From positions 35,793 to 99,792 of the forward strand of contig DATHJB010000080.1 of NCBI GenBank assembly GCA_035316325.1: a stretch of DNA of 64,000 nucleotides. The letters run 5' to 3'. The notes below the pieces were generated by a model, which was given only the letters and a program-made list of their open reading frames with translations, had not been told where the DNA came from and searched no databases. A program made the translations under genes and the position numbers. Source of the DNA: Acidimicrobiales bacterium. GTDB taxonomy: Bacteria > Actinomycetota > Acidimicrobiia > Acidimicrobiales > VFJN01. Numbering within the stretch: the first letter of the stretch is position 1; every line of letters begins with the position of its first letter. Shown here one piece after another: positions 8,547-17,615 of the stretch.

Positions 8547-9034
8547 GTCCCGCCTGCGGCCGTCTCGCCGAGGGCGACGGCGAAGAGGCGGTCGCCGAAC
8601 TCGACCGGGGCGCCGTCGTCGACCAGCACCTCGACGACGCAGCCGGCCGCGTCGGCCTCGACCGGGATCATCAGCTTCATCGCCTCGATGATCCCGACCT
8701 GCTGGCCCTTCACGACCGTGTCACCCACGTCGACGAACGGCGGGGCGCCGGGCTCGGGGGAGCGGTAGAAGACACCGACCGTGGAGGCCGTGAGGTAGGC
8801 ACGGCCCGGTGGATCGGCCTCGGCGGGCCCCGCCGGGGCGGCGGTCGTGGCCACGTCCTGCTGCTCGGTGGCGACGATCGTCCCGGCGGGGCCCTCCGAC
8901 GCCCACTCGAGCTCCACGGACACGTCCCCGGCCCGCACCCGCACGGCCCGCGGCCGCGACGGTGCCTGGGCGGCGAGCGCGAGGGCGCTCTCCTGCACCC
9001 GCTGCACCAGCGACGCCAGGGCCTCGTCGGTCAT
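8543..9034 (-). CDS. accB: Biotin carboxyl carrier protein
   Basis: A 163-residue BCCP. The C-terminal biotinyl domain contains EAMKLM with the biotinylated Lys near residue 120; the N-terminal half is an Ala/Pro-rich linker after a helical start ([20 protein letters not shown]). The start ATG at 9034 overlaps the carboxyltransferase stop (ATGA), and its own stop overlaps the AccC start, so the three subunits are translationally coupled and probably made in step. Confidence 0.92.
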   Translation of the reverse strand: MTDEALASLVQRVQESALALAAQAPSRPRAVRVRAGDVSVELEWASEGPAGTIVATEQQDVATTAAPAGPAEADPPGRAYLTASTVGVFYRSPEPGAPPFVDVGDTVVKGQQVGIIEAMKLMIPVEADAAGCVVEVLVDDGAPVEFGDRLFAVALGETAAGGT

Positions 9035-10713
9035 GCGACGGCCGAGGTGCCGAAGGCCCGGAACCGGGCGTGGCGGCGGGCGACGAGAGCCGGGGCATCC
9101 AACGCGGACAACCGGTCGATCGCCGCCGCGATCGCGGCGTGGACCCGACGGGCCGCCAGGGCGTGGTCGGTCTGGCTGCCGCCCTCCGGCTCCCGGACCA
9201 CGCCGTCGACGATGCCGAGCCGCAGCAGCTGCCGGGCGTCGACCCGCAGCGCCGCCGCCGCGGTGGGCGCCATACCGGCGTCGTTCCACAGGATCGACGC
9301 GCAGCCCTCGGGGCTGATCACCGAGTAGACGCCGTTGGAGCAGATCAGCACCTCGTCGGCCACGGCCAGCGCCAGTGCGCCGCCGCTGCCGCCCTCGCCG
9401 GTCACCAGCGTCACCACCGGCACCGGGAGGCCGGCCATCAGCCGGATGCTCTCGGCGATGGCGAGGGCCTGCCCCCGCTCCTCGGCCTCGACGCCCGGGT
9501 GGGCGCCCGGCGTGTCGACGAAGGTGACGACGGGCAGGCCCAGCTTGGCAGCCAGCCGCATGAGCCGCGACGCCTTGCGGTAGCCGCCGGGGGCGGCCAT
9601 CCCGAAGTTGCGGGCGCTCAGCTCGCCGATGGTGTGGCCCTTCTGGTGGCCCATCACCATCACCGGCCGGCCGTCGAGCCGGGCGACGCCGCCGACGATG
9701 GCGGGGCAGTCGTCGCCCACCCGGTCGCCCCGCAGCTCCTCGAAGTCGTCGAACACCCGGTTGACGAAGTCGAGGGTGGTGGGGCGGTCGATGTCGCGGG
9801 CCCGCTGCACGGTCTTCCAGGCGTCGACGTCGGCCAGCTGGTCGGGGTCGCGCACCACGGCGTCGACGTCCCCGCCGCCCGGCGCCGCGGCGGCCACGGC
9901 GGGAGATGCAGTGGCCAGCAGCCGGGACAGGCAGGCGCGCAGGCCGCTGCGCTCGCGGATGATGTCGACCAGGCCGCGCTCGGCCAGGAACTCGGCGGTC
10001 TGGAACCCGGGCGGCAGCGTGCTGCGGATCGTCTGCTGGATCACCCGGGGGCCGGCGAAGCCGAGGCGGGCCCGGGGCTCGCACACGATCACGTCGCACA
10101 GCGTCGAGAACGACGCCGCCACGCCCCCGTACGTGGGGTCGGTGACCAGCGAGATCGTGAGGATGCCGGCGTCGCCGAGCTGGCCGATCGCCTGGCTGGT
10201 CTTCGCCATCTGCATCAGCGAGATGGCGCCCTCCTGCATGCGGGCGCCACCCGACGCCGACACGATCAGCAGCGGCGTCCGCTCGGCGAGGGCGTGCTCG
10301 GCGGCCCGGGTGATGGCCTCGCCGACGGCGGCACCGAGCGACCCGCCGAGGAACCGGAAGTCCATCACCGCGCACACGACGGGGTGCCCGTCGACGGCGC
10401 CGCGGGCGATCACCACCCCCTCCTCCAGCCCGGTGGCGGCGCGGGCCTCGGCCAGGCGCACGGTGTAGGGCTTGGTGTCGGTGAAGCCGAGCACGTCGAC
10501 GCTGCGGCCCGACACGTCGAGCTCCTGCGGCGCCTCGTCGAGCAGCTGCTCCAGCCGCTGGTGGGCGGTGAGCCGGTGGTGCTCGCCGCAGTCCGGGCAG
10601 ACGTGCAGGTTGCGGGCCAGGCGCTTGGCGTAGATCATCCCCCGGCAGCCGGGGCACACCACCCAGTCGGTGTCCTCCGGGGCACCGGTGCCCCGCGTCA
10701 TCGTGACGGCCAC
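9031..10713 (-). CDS. accDA: Fused acetyl-CoA carboxyltransferase (AccD-AccA)
   Basis: A 560-residue fusion of the beta and alpha subunits that transfer CO2 from biotin to acetyl-CoA. The AccD part (about 1-275) has a zinc ribbon with Cys20, 23, 39, 42 and the crotonase-type [12 protein letters not shown] loop near 150. A linker rich in Ala/Gly (about 280-300) leads to the AccA part, which contains [12 protein letters not shown] and [20 protein letters not shown] near 395. Bacterial AccA and AccD are usually separate proteins; actinobacteria more often use AccA/PccB-type systems. GTG at 10713 or ATG at 10701 may be the start; neither has a strong ribosome site. It follows the ACP by 9 bp. Confidence 0.9.
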   Translation of the reverse strand: MAVTMTRGTGAPEDTDWVVCPGCRGMIYAKRLARNLHVCPDCGEHHRLTAHQRLEQLLDEAPQELDVSGRSVDVLGFTDTKPYTVRLAEARAATGLEEGVVIARGAVDGHPVVCAVMDFRFLGGSLGAAVGEAITRAAEHALAERTPLLIVSASGGARMQEGAISLMQMAKTSQAIGQLGDAGILTISLVTDPTYGGVAASFSTLCDVIVCEPRARLGFAGPRVIQQTIRSTLPPGFQTAEFLAERGLVDIIRERSGLRACLSRLLATASPAVAAAAPGGGDVDAVVRDPDQLADVDAWKTVQRARDIDRPTTLDFVNRVFDDFEELRGDRVGDDCPAIVGGVARLDGRPVMVMGHQKGHTIGELSARNFGMAAPGGYRKASRLMRLAAKLGLPVVTFVDTPGAHPGVEAEERGQALAIAESIRLMAGLPVPVVTLVTGEGGSGGALALAVADEVLICSNGVYSVISPEGCASILWNDAGMAPTAAAALRVDARQLLRLGIVDGVVREPEGGSQTDHALAARRVHAAIAAAIDRLSALDAPALVARRHARFRAFGTSAVA

Positions 10714-10722
10714 GACGGCGAC

Positions 10723-10977
10723 CTAGGCGTTCGCCAGCGCGAGCAGCTCGCGTGGCGTCCGGGCGGCGGTGGTGGCGTCGTCGTCGAGCTCGACGCCGTA
10801 CTCGTGGGTGATCTGCGCGGCGGTCTCCAGGAGCGCCAGCGAGTCGTAGCCGAGCAGCTCGAACTCGGTGTCGAGGATGTCGGCGTCGAGGTCGACGCCC
10901 TCCTCCTCGCCGGCGCACTCCCGCAGGATGCGGCGCAGGTCGTCGAGCGTGATCTGTTGAATGCGTTGGTCGGTCAT
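10723..10977 (-). CDS. Acyl carrier protein of the type II PKS
   Basis: An 84-residue ACP carrying the growing polyketide on phosphopantetheine. The attachment site is Ser46 in LGYDSLALLE, inside an acidic helical bundle. A GAGGAG site precedes the ATG. Position right after the chain-length factor makes the standard KS-alpha/KS-beta/ACP minimal PKS order. No phosphopantetheinyl transferase is in the window, so activation must come from elsewhere. Confidence 0.93.
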   Translation of the reverse strand: MTDQRIQQITLDDLRRILRECAGEEEGVDLDADILDTEFELLGYDSLALLETAAQITHEYGVELDDDATTAARTPRELLALANA

Positions 10978-11019
10978 CGCGATCTCCTCGTCGGGGGGAC
11001 TGGATCGGGGGATCAGGGT

Positions 11020-12231
11020 TCAGTCGGCGGAGCGGACGACCACGGCGGCGTTGAACCCGCCCTGGCCGCGGGCGACGACGAGCGCGGTCCGCACCGGCAG
11101 CGGGCGGGGTTCGCCCACCACCAGGTCGAGCCCGTAGTCGGGCACGGGGGTGACGTTGATCGTCGGGGGGACGACGCCGTCGCGGATCGCCAGCAGGGCG
11201 GCCACCACGTCGAGGGGCGCGGCACCGGACGTCAGTCGCCCGGTCATGGTCTTGGGGGCGGTGACGGGGACGCCGCCCGGGCCGAACAGGCCGGCGAGGG
11301 CGTCGGCCTCCACCCGGTCGAGGTCGGGGAGGCCGGCGGCGTCGGCGAACACCACGTCGACGTCGGCCGGGGCGACGCCGGCGTCGTCGAGCGCCAGCCG
11401 CAGCGCCCGCGCCAGTCCGGACGGCCCGCGCTTGCCGGGGGCCGGGTCGAAGGTGGCGCCGTAGCCGGCCAGCTCGCCGTAGACCCGGGGTGCGCCCCGC
11501 TCGCGGGCCGAGCCGGCGTCCTCCAGGATCAGCAGGGCGCCGCCCTCGGCGGGCACGTGGCCCCGGGCGTCGGCGTCGAACGGCAGGTAGGCGTGGTCGG
11601 GGTCGTCGCTGGTGCTGAGCCGGCCGCCGGCGATCTCGCCCACCCAGCCCCACGGGCAGACGTTGGCGTCGACGCCGCCGGACACGATCAGCCGGCTGTC
11701 CTTGCGGATGAGCCGCCGGGCCTGGGCCAGCGCGTCGAGCCCGCCGGCGCCGTCGCCCACCAGCACGCCGCTGGGGCCGCGCATGCCGTGGCGGATCGAG
11801 ATCTGCCCGGTGTTCACGGCGTAGAACCAGGCGAACGACTGGTAGGCGCTCACGTGCTGGCTGCCCTTGCTCCACAGGTTCTGCAGCTCGCCCTGGCCGA
11901 ACTCGAAGCCGCCCGCCGAGCTGGCGGTGACCACGCCCATGTCGAACTCGGGCAGGTCCTCGGGCCGCACGCCCGCGTCGGCCAACGCCCAGTCGGCGGC
12001 GACCAGCGCCAGCCGGGTCACGTGGTCGGTCTGGGGGATGAGCCGGCTGGGCAGGTGGTCGCGGGGCGCGAAGTCGGGCACCTCGCCGGCGAGGCGCACC
12101 GGGTACGGCGTCGGGTCGAAGCGGGTCACCCGACCGATGCCGTTGCGTCCGTGGCAGGTCGCGTCCCACCAGTCGTCGGTGCCGAGCCCGTTGGGCGCGG
12201 TCACCCCCACGCCCGTCACGACCACCGTCAT
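11020..12231 (-). CDS. Type II PKS chain-length factor (KS-beta)
   Basis: A 403-residue ketosynthase-fold protein that pairs with KS-alpha and sets polyketide length. It begins [17 protein letters not shown] and lacks the active-site Cys. In most antibiotic-type chain-length factors the equivalent position is Gln in an EQAGGLD segment; here it reads GDGAGGLDA near residue 160, so Gln is replaced by Gly. The KS catalytic His motifs are also not kept. ATG 12231 forms an ATGA overlap with the KS-alpha stop, as in nearly all known pairs. Confidence 0.92.
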   Translation of the reverse strand: MTVVVTGVGVTAPNGLGTDDWWDATCHGRNGIGRVTRFDPTPYPVRLAGEVPDFAPRDHLPSRLIPQTDHVTRLALVAADWALADAGVRPEDLPEFDMGVVTASSAGGFEFGQGELQNLWSKGSQHVSAYQSFAWFYAVNTGQISIRHGMRGPSGVLVGDGAGGLDALAQARRLIRKDSRLIVSGGVDANVCPWGWVGEIAGGRLSTSDDPDHAYLPFDADARGHVPAEGGALLILEDAGSARERGAPRVYGELAGYGATFDPAPGKRGPSGLARALRLALDDAGVAPADVDVVFADAAGLPDLDRVEADALAGLFGPGGVPVTAPKTMTGRLTSGAAPLDVVAALLAIRDGVVPPTINVTPVPDYGLDLVVGEPRPLPVRTALVVARGQGGFNAAVVVRSAD

Positions 12232-13592
12232 GCTGTTGCTTCCCGCTCTTGCTGCTCCGCAGCGGGCCGCTCGGGCCACGCTCGCTCTTCGCCGGGCCTC
12301 GCTCGGCGAGCCTCGCTACGGACGGACGCTCGGTCAGCACCCGCCTGCGTGAGGACCATGGCGCTCTGGAAGCCGCCGAAGCCGCTGCCGACCGTGAGCA
12401 CCGTGTCGGTGCGCCACTCGCGGGCGGTGAGCGGCACGTAGTCGAGGTCGCACTCGGGATCGGGGGAGTGGAGGTTGGCGGTGGGCGGCACCACGTCGTG
12501 GGTCATGGCCAGCACCGACGCCGCGATCTCGATCGACCCGATCGCCCCCAGCGAGTGGCCGACCATCGACTTGATCGAGCTCACCGGGACGCGGCGGGCG
12601 TGGTCGCCCAGGCTGCGCTTGAACGCCGCCGTCTCGTGGCGGTCGTTCTGCTTGGTGCCCGAACCGTGGGCGTTGACGTAGTCGACCGCCTCGGGCGCCA
12701 GCCGGGCCTCGGCCAGCGCGGTGGTGATGGCCTCGGCCATCTCCCGCCCGTCGGGCCGCAGGCCGGTCATGTGGAAGGCGTTGCAGCGGGAGGCGAAGCC
12801 GGCGATCTCGGCGTAGACGTGGGCGCCGCGGGCCTGGGCTGCCTCCAGCGACTCGAGCACGAACACGGCCGCGCCCTCGCCCAGCACGAAGCCGTTGCGG
12901 GTGCTGTCGAACGGCCGGGAGGCGTGCTCGGGCTCGTCGTTGCGGGGCGTGGTGGCCTTGATGGCGTCGAAGCAGGCCATCGTGATCGGCGAGATCGGCG
13001 CGTCGGACGCCCCGGCGATCATCACGTCGGCCGACCCCTCGCGGATCAGCTCACAGGCGTGGCCGACCGCGTCGAGCCCGGACGTGCAGCCGGTCGACAC
13101 CACGGTGACCGGCCCCTCCGCGCCCACTGCCCACGCCACCTCGGCGGCGAACGAGCTGGGCACCAGGTAGCCGTACAGGTGGGGCACCGCGTACTCGTGG
13201 TCGACGAGCTCGAGGCGACCGTCGTCGCTGACCACCCGGTACTCCTCCTCCAGGCCCATCGTCGCCCCGACGGCGCTGCCGATGGTGACGCCGGTGCGCT
13301 GCGGGTCGAGGTCGGACGGGGTCAGGTCGCTGCTCTCCAGCGCCTCCCGGGTCGCCACCACGGCCAGCTGCGCGGCGCGGTCCATGCGGCGGATCTCCTG
13401 CGGGGACAGCCCGTGGGCCGCGGGGTCGAAGTCGATCTCGGCGGCGACCCGCGAGCGGAAGGGCGAGGGGTCGAAGAACGTGATGCCCCGGGTGGCGGTG
13501 CGGCCGTCGCTGAGCAGGCTCCAGAACTCCTTGGTCCCGATGCCGCCCGGCGCGAGCACGCCGATGCCGGTGATGACGACGCGCCTGGTCAT
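12228..13592 (-). CDS. Type II PKS ketosynthase (KS-alpha)
   Basis: A 454-residue condensing enzyme that extends the chain with malonyl-ACP. Catalytic Cys near 168 in [10 protein letters not shown], His near 308 in [11 protein letters not shown] and His near 344 in GHSLGAIGS are all present. The fold normally ends soon after [13 protein letters not shown]; here about 35 extra polar, Arg/Glu-rich residues follow, encoded by a repetitive stretch near 12240-12350. The start codon overlaps the TcmI-like cyclase stop (ATGA) and has GGAGGG upstream inside that gene. Confidence 0.94.
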   Translation of the reverse strand: MTRRVVITGIGVLAPGGIGTKEFWSLLSDGRTATRGITFFDPSPFRSRVAAEIDFDPAAHGLSPQEIRRMDRAAQLAVVATREALESSDLTPSDLDPQRTGVTIGSAVGATMGLEEEYRVVSDDGRLELVDHEYAVPHLYGYLVPSSFAAEVAWAVGAEGPVTVVSTGCTSGLDAVGHACELIREGSADVMIAGASDAPISPITMACFDAIKATTPRNDEPEHASRPFDSTRNGFVLGEGAAVFVLESLEAAQARGAHVYAEIAGFASRCNAFHMTGLRPDGREMAEAITTALAEARLAPEAVDYVNAHGSGTKQNDRHETAAFKRSLGDHARRVPVSSIKSMVGHSLGAIGSIEIAASVLAMTHDVVPPTANLHSPDPECDLDYVPLTAREWRTDTVLTVGSGFGGFQSAMVLTQAGADRASVRSEARRARPGEERAWPERPAAEQQEREATA

Positions 13593-13921
13593 GTGGGTTC
13601 AGCCCTCCAGTGGTAGAAGCGGGTGGCCATGGCGTCGGCCGGGCTGCGCCAGGTGGCGGGGTCGTAGGCGTCGATGTGCGCCTTCAACGCCTCGCTGATG
13701 CCGACGAAGAGCGGGTGGGTCCGGGTCGCCTGGATGGTCTCGCCACCGTCGTCGGTGTCGAAGTCCTGCAGGTGGAAGTAGAGGCCCTGGTAGTGGAAGA
13801 GCTGGCGCCGCCGGGTGCCCATCACGTCGGGCATCTCGGTGGCGTCGAACTCGGCGAAGAGCTTGGCGACGTCGTCGGCCGAGCCGGGCTGCATGCGGGC
13901 GACGATGAGCGTGCTGTGCAT
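13589..13921 (-). CDS. TcmI-family polyketide cyclase
   Basis: A 110-residue ferredoxin-like-fold cyclase. It starts [20 protein letters not shown] and contains [18 protein letters not shown], the pattern of small TcmI/PgaF/WhiE-VII cyclases that close later rings. Length (about 110) is exact for the family. GGAAGGAG precedes the ATG, one base after the monooxygenase B stop, and its stop overlaps KS-alpha. Together with the didomain aromatase it implies a multi-ring, angucycline- or pentangular-type skeleton; the ring number cannot be read. Confidence 0.9.
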   Translation of the reverse strand: MHSTLIVARMQPGSADDVAKLFAEFDATEMPDVMGTRRRQLFHYQGLYFHLQDFDTDDGGETIQATRTHPLFVGISEALKAHIDAYDPATWRSPADAMATRFYHWRAEPT

Positions 13922-13922
13922 G

Positions 13923-15398
13923 TCAGGCTCCTTCCGCCGGGCCGAACCAGCGGGTGAGGGCGTCGGTGAGGCTCCCGGCGTCGGGCCCGTCGGGCGCCAG
14001 CCAGGCGACGTAGCCGTCGGGCCGCACCAGCAGGGCGTCGAGCGGCGACTCGCAGTCGTGCTGGCGGGCGGCCACGGTGTCGACGCGGCCGACCCAGGGA
14101 GCGGCGGCGGCACGCAGCTCGGGATCGTCGACCAGGTCGAGCAGCACCCCGCGCCCGGCGTGGAGGAGCTCGTAGTTGGAGGTCTTCTCGTCGCCCACCA
14201 CCAGGTCCTGGTTCGGCAGGCGGTAGCCGAGCAGCGGGTGGTCGCCGGGGCCGACGTCGTAGCGGATGTCGAGCCCGCTGACCATGCCCACGAGCTGCCG
14301 CTTCACGTCGTCCTGGACCATCAGCTCGGTGAAGACGTCGCGCAGCGGCTGCATCTCCTCGCCGGTGAGGTAGAGCGAGCCCTGGGCCTGGGAGTTGGTG
14401 AGCACCTGGGCGCCGACGGGGTGGCGCTCGCGGTGGTAGGTGTCGAGCAGCCCGGGCGGGGCGTGGCCGTGGATCTCGGCGGCCAGCTTCCAGCCCAGGT
14501 TGGCGGCGTCCTGCACGCCGACGCTGAGGCCCTGGCCGCCGGCGGGCAGGTGGACGTGGGCGGCGTCGCCCGCCAGGAGCACTCGCCCCCGGCGGTACTC
14601 GCTCGCCTGGCGGGCGGTGTCGCCGAAGGCGCTGACCCAGAGAGCCGACCCGCCGTGGATGTCCTCGCCGGTGAGGCGCTCCCAGGCGTCGGCCAGCTCG
14701 TCGTAGCTCAGGCCGTCGGACCGGTTGCGCGGCGGCGTGCCGATCTCGCAGACGATGATGCGGTCGACGCCGTCGCCCAGCGGCGCGGCCATCACCATCC
14801 CGCCCGGCACCCGTTCGCCGGTGAAGCGGGGCCGCAGGTCCTGGCCCACGACGTCGGCCAGGTACATCTCGCGGGTGGCGTCGGTGCCGGGGAAGTCGAT
14901 GCCGGCGAGGCGGCGGATCGTGCTGCGGCCGCCGTCGCAGCCGACCAGCCAGCGGGCCCGGAGGCTGCTCCGACCGTCGGGCGTCTCGACGGCGATCTCG
15001 ACCCGCTCGCCGTCGTCGGCGATCCCGACCACCTCGTGCCGGCGGCGGATCTCGGTGCCGAGCTCGGTGGCCCAGTCGTGCAGCACCGCCTCGGTGACCG
15101 ACTGGGGCACGCCCCGGGCGCCGAAGTGGCCGCCCTCGACCACCGAGTAGTCGAGCGGGAGGCCGCCGAAGTGGCCCATCGGGCTGGTTTCCAGCTCACC
15201 GAAGCGGGGCAGGAGGCCCCGTTGGTCGAAGACCTCCATGGCCCGGGCGGTGAAGCCGAGGCCGCGTGACTGGCCGGTCGGTGCGGCGAGGCGTTCGACC
15301 GCGATCGTCGCCACTCCGGCGAGGCGGAGCTCCCCCGCCAGCATCAGCCCGGTCGGCCCCGCTCCTACGACGATGACGTCTGCATCCAGCGTGTCCAT
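13923..15398 (-). CDS. FAD-dependent aromatic monooxygenase B
   Basis: A 491-residue class A flavin hydroxylase: GAGPTGLMLAGEL near 12, LVGCDGGRSTIRR near 155, RVLLAGDAAHVHLPAGGQ near 280, and a thioredoxin-like C-terminal region. First gene of the leftward polyketide run. I use ATG 15398 (AAAGAGGGCAA upstream); a start at 15446 would add 16 residues that have no counterpart in enzyme C. Enzyme C (17616-19088) is a close paralog, and similarity continues into the leader and promoter, so a duplication included regulatory DNA. Likely role: hydroxylation or oxygenative rearrangement of the aromatic core. Confidence 0.9.
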   Translation of the reverse strand: MDTLDADVIVVGAGPTGLMLAGELRLAGVATIAVERLAAPTGQSRGLGFTARAMEVFDQRGLLPRFGELETSPMGHFGGLPLDYSVVEGGHFGARGVPQSVTEAVLHDWATELGTEIRRRHEVVGIADDGERVEIAVETPDGRSSLRARWLVGCDGGRSTIRRLAGIDFPGTDATREMYLADVVGQDLRPRFTGERVPGGMVMAAPLGDGVDRIIVCEIGTPPRNRSDGLSYDELADAWERLTGEDIHGGSALWVSAFGDTARQASEYRRGRVLLAGDAAHVHLPAGGQGLSVGVQDAANLGWKLAAEIHGHAPPGLLDTYHRERHPVGAQVLTNSQAQGSLYLTGEEMQPLRDVFTELMVQDDVKRQLVGMVSGLDIRYDVGPGDHPLLGYRLPNQDLVVGDEKTSNYELLHAGRGVLLDLVDDPELRAAAAPWVGRVDTVAARQHDCESPLDALLVRPDGYVAWLAPDGPDAGSLTDALTRWFGPAEGA

Positions 15399-15448
15399 TT
15401 GCCCTCTTTCGACGACTGCTTTCCAGTAGTCCCGAGGGCCACCCATGG

Positions 15449-15480
15449 CGTCAATAGACGCCGTTACAAGCTTTGGACAA
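15449..15480 (-). promoter_or_regulatory. Promoter element of the polyketide operon, copied at monooxygenase C
   Basis: Read on the minus strand: TTGTCCAAAGCTTGTA (15480-15465), then 10 nt, then TTGACG (15454-15449). The same 16-mer with one change, the same 10-nt gap and TTGAC occur at 17535-17566 before the paralogous gene. TTGAC may be the -35 box. The AAGCTT core is a candidate regulator site. Confidence 0.55.
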
Positions 15481-15514
15481 GTTCTTTCAGGGTCGCGTCA
15501 AGTGCCGGAGCCCG

Positions 15515-15575
15515 TTGACAAACGGAATGCCCTTCCACTTATCATGGGCACACACGGAAGAGGAATCCTGTTCCG
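15515..15575 (+). promoter_or_regulatory. Exporter promoter with two operator candidates
   Basis: TTGACA at 15515-15520 and TTATCA at 15539-15544, 18 bp apart, form a candidate sigma-70-type promoter for the MFS exporter. The spacer contains CGGAA-TGCCC-TTCCA (15523-15537), matching the CGGAA-N5-TTCCG palindromes at the TetR gene of 2.2-2.7 kb. Just downstream, 15555-15575 is a 21-bp near-perfect palindrome CGGAA-N11-TTCCG (18 of 20 paired positions). Both lie where a repressor would block transcription. Confidence 0.6.
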
Positions 15576-15596
15576 CCTGCCTGCGAGGAGCCCGCC

Positions 15597-17096
15597 ATGA
15601 CGTCCCCCGACACGGTCGACCTGACCGACCCGTCCGCCTCCCCGTCGGCGCCACCCACGGCCGCCCGCAGCTCGGGCCTGATCCTGGCGTTCCTGTGCGT
15701 CGCCCAGTTCATGGTCTTCCTCGACGTGTCGATCGTGAACGTCGCCCTGCCGTCGATCCAGCGCAGCCTCGGCTTCGCCGAGTCCGACCTGCAGTACATC
15801 GTCACCGCCTACGGCACCGTGCTCGGCGGGTTCCTCCTGCTCGGCGGGCGCCTGGCCGACACCCTCGGGCGCCGGCGCCTGCTCCAGACGGGCCTCGTGG
15901 TGTTCGCCGGAACCTCGCTGATCGCCGGCCTGGCGCAGGACGACACCGTGCTCATCGTGGCCCGCGGCTTCCAGGGGCTCGGCTCGGCGCTCATCGCCCC
16001 CGCCGCCCTCAGCACGCTGACCACGGTGTTCCGGGAGGGCGCCGAGCGCAACAAGGCGCTGGGCATCTGGGGGTCGCTGGCCGGCATCGCCTCGGTCTGC
16101 GGCGTGCTCTTCGGCGGGCTGCTCACCGAGGGCCCGGGCTGGCGCTGGATCTTCTTCATCAACGTGCCGATCGGCCTGGTCGCCGCGGTGCTGGCGCCCT
16201 CGGTGCTGCCGGAGAGCCGTGACGAATCGCGCCGCGGCAACTTCGACTTCCTTGGCGCCGGGCTGCTCACCGGCGGCCTGCTGCTGCTCATCTACACGAT
16301 CAACGAGGCCGTCAACGTGGGCTGGGACACCAACCGGACCATCGGCAGCCTCGTCGCCGCCGGCGTCCTGCTGGTGACGTTCGTGCTGGTCGAGCTGCGG
16401 GCCCGCTCCCCGCTCATGCCGCTCGGCATCTTCCGGCGCTCCACCCTGCGCACCGCCAACATCGCCACCCTGTTCCTGTTCGGGTCGACGGTCACGCTGT
16501 TCTTCTTCGCCAGCCTCTACATGCAGCAGGTTCTCGACTACTCGGCGCTCGAGACGGGCCTCGCCTACCTGCCGCTGGCGATCGTCGTGTCGGTCGGTGC
16601 CGGTGTCGCCTCCGGCCTGGTCACCAAGGTGGCGGCCAAGCCCGTGCTGGCCACCGGCCTGCTGCTCAGCGCCACCGGGCTGCTGATGCTGTCCCAGGTC
16701 CCCACCGACGCCGACTACCTGCAGCACCTGCTGCCGGCCTTCCTGGTGGTCGGGGCGGGGCTGGGGCTGTCGTTCGTCCCGCTGCAGATCGCCGCCTTCG
16801 TGGGGGTCGAGGAGCGCGAGTCGGGCCTGGCCGCGGGCCTCATCAACACCAGCCAGGAGACCGGCGGGGCGCTGGGTGTGGCGATCGTGTCGACCATCGC
16901 CTTCACCCGCATCGACGACCTGATGGCCAAGGCCGGGGGCGATCCCGCCGCCCTGATCCCCGCCCAGGCGAGCGGATTCCACCAGGCGTTCTTCGTCGGC
17001 GCCTGCTTCGCCGCCGCCTCGCTGGCCCTCGCGGTGGCGCTGCTGCCGTGGATGGGCGCCGAGCAGCGGGCCGAGTCGCCTGCGGTCGCGGCGTAG
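15597..17096 (+). CDS. MFS drug exporter, DHA2 (14-TM) family
   Basis: A 499-residue integral membrane antiporter, probably exporting the polyketide as self-resistance. The signature of DHA2 proteins (FLDVSIVNVALPSIQ in TM1, GGRLADTLGRRR after TM2, and a long 14-segment profile) is clear. GAGGAG precedes the ATG. The gene diverges from the biosynthetic operon across a 198-bp region loaded with palindromes, the usual layout for product-induced efflux. A PPOX-type gene follows 10 bp later, probably in the same transcript. Confidence 0.9.
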   Translation: MTSPDTVDLTDPSASPSAPPTAARSSGLILAFLCVAQFMVFLDVSIVNVALPSIQRSLGFAESDLQYIVTAYGTVLGGFLLLGGRLADTLGRRRLLQTGLVVFAGTSLIAGLAQDDTVLIVARGFQGLGSALIAPAALSTLTTVFREGAERNKALGIWGSLAGIASVCGVLFGGLLTEGPGWRWIFFINVPIGLVAAVLAPSVLPESRDESRRGNFDFLGAGLLTGGLLLLIYTINEAVNVGWDTNRTIGSLVAAGVLLVTFVLVELRARSPLMPLGIFRRSTLRTANIATLFLFGSTVTLFFFASLYMQQVLDYSALETGLAYLPLAIVVSVGAGVASGLVTKVAAKPVLATGLLLSATGLLMLSQVPTDADYLQHLLPAFLVVGAGLGLSFVPLQIAAFVGVEERESGLAAGLINTSQETGGALGVAIVSTIAFTRIDDLMAKAGGDPAALIPAQASGFHQAFFVGACFAAASLALAVALLPWMGAEQRAESPAVAA

Positions 17097-17106
17097 GGGC
17101 CCGGCG

Positions 17107-17517
17107 ATGTCCCGCCAACCCACCCGACCCGCCCTGTCCCCCTCGCCCGAGGCCGAAGCGTTCCTGCAGGAGCGGCACCTGGGCACGATCACCACCTTCC
17201 GGCCCGACGGCTCGCCCCACGTGGTGGCGGTGCGCTTCACGTGGGACCCGTCGTCCGGCCTCGCCCGGGTGATGACCGTCGCGTCGTCGCGGAAGGCCCG
17301 CAACCTGGTGGCGCAGCCAGGCAGCCGGGCCGCCGTCTGCCAGGTGGCCGGGAACCGCTGGATCACCCTCGAGGGCCCGGCCGTGGTGTCCGACGACCCG
17401 TCGCGCGACGCCGCCGGGGCCCGGGCGTACGCCGAGCGCTACTGGTCGCCGCCCCCGGCGCTGCCCAACCGGGTGGTGGTCGAGATCGCGGTCGACCGGG
17501 TGATGGGACTGTTCTGA
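17107..17517 (+). CDS. PPOX-class flavin/F420-dependent oxidoreductase
   Basis: A 136-residue split-barrel protein of the pyridoxamine-phosphate-oxidase-like superfamily. The pattern FLQERHLGTITTFRPDGSPH at the N-terminus and SRKARNL near 60 match the actinobacterial F420-binding Rv1155-like group. It may reduce a quinone or enone intermediate of the pathway; FMN or heme binding are alternatives. It is sandwiched between the exporter (10 bp gap) and monooxygenase C (98 bp gap that contains a promoter element). Confidence 0.75.
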   Translation: MSRQPTRPALSPSPEAEAFLQERHLGTITTFRPDGSPHVVAVRFTWDPSSGLARVMTVASSRKARNLVAQPGSRAAVCQVAGNRWITLEGPAVVSDDPSRDAAGARAYAERYWSPPPALPNRVVVEIAVDRVMGLF

Positions 17518-17534
17518 CACTCCCATGAAGAGGT

Positions 17535-17566
17535 TTGTCGAAAGCTTGTATTTCGCTCCATTGACT
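17535..17566 (+). promoter_or_regulatory. Duplicated promoter element before monooxygenase C
   Basis: TTGTCGAAAGCTTGTA (17535-17550), 10 nt, then TTGACT (17561-17566). Same sequence, spacing and distance to the start codon (about 55 nt) as upstream of monooxygenase B on the other strand. Co-regulation of the two operons is the likely meaning. Confidence 0.55.
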
Positions 17567-17615
17567 TGGCTCCGGGTCGTCATGAGGCTGGAACCACCCC
17601 GTCGAAAGAGGCCAA

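Noticed and set aside
5373..8768. Very long open frame on the plus strand (about 1130 codons) antisense to the cyclase, ketoreductase and AccC genes
   Set aside because: It is a shadow of GC-rich codon bias on the other strand: composition is His/Gly/Val/Arg rich with no motif, while the minus-strand genes have full family signatures.
8543..12340. A 1265-codon minus-strand open frame read as one giant protein
   Set aside because: Only its last 163 codons (BCCP) are real. The rest is out of frame with the CLF, ACP and AccDA genes, which have complete motifs in the other frames.
12240..12350. GC-rich repetitive stretch at the KS-alpha 3' end as a mobile REP-like element
   Set aside because: There are short internal palindromes but no second copy in the window and no boundaries. 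It is treated as an extended C-terminal tail.
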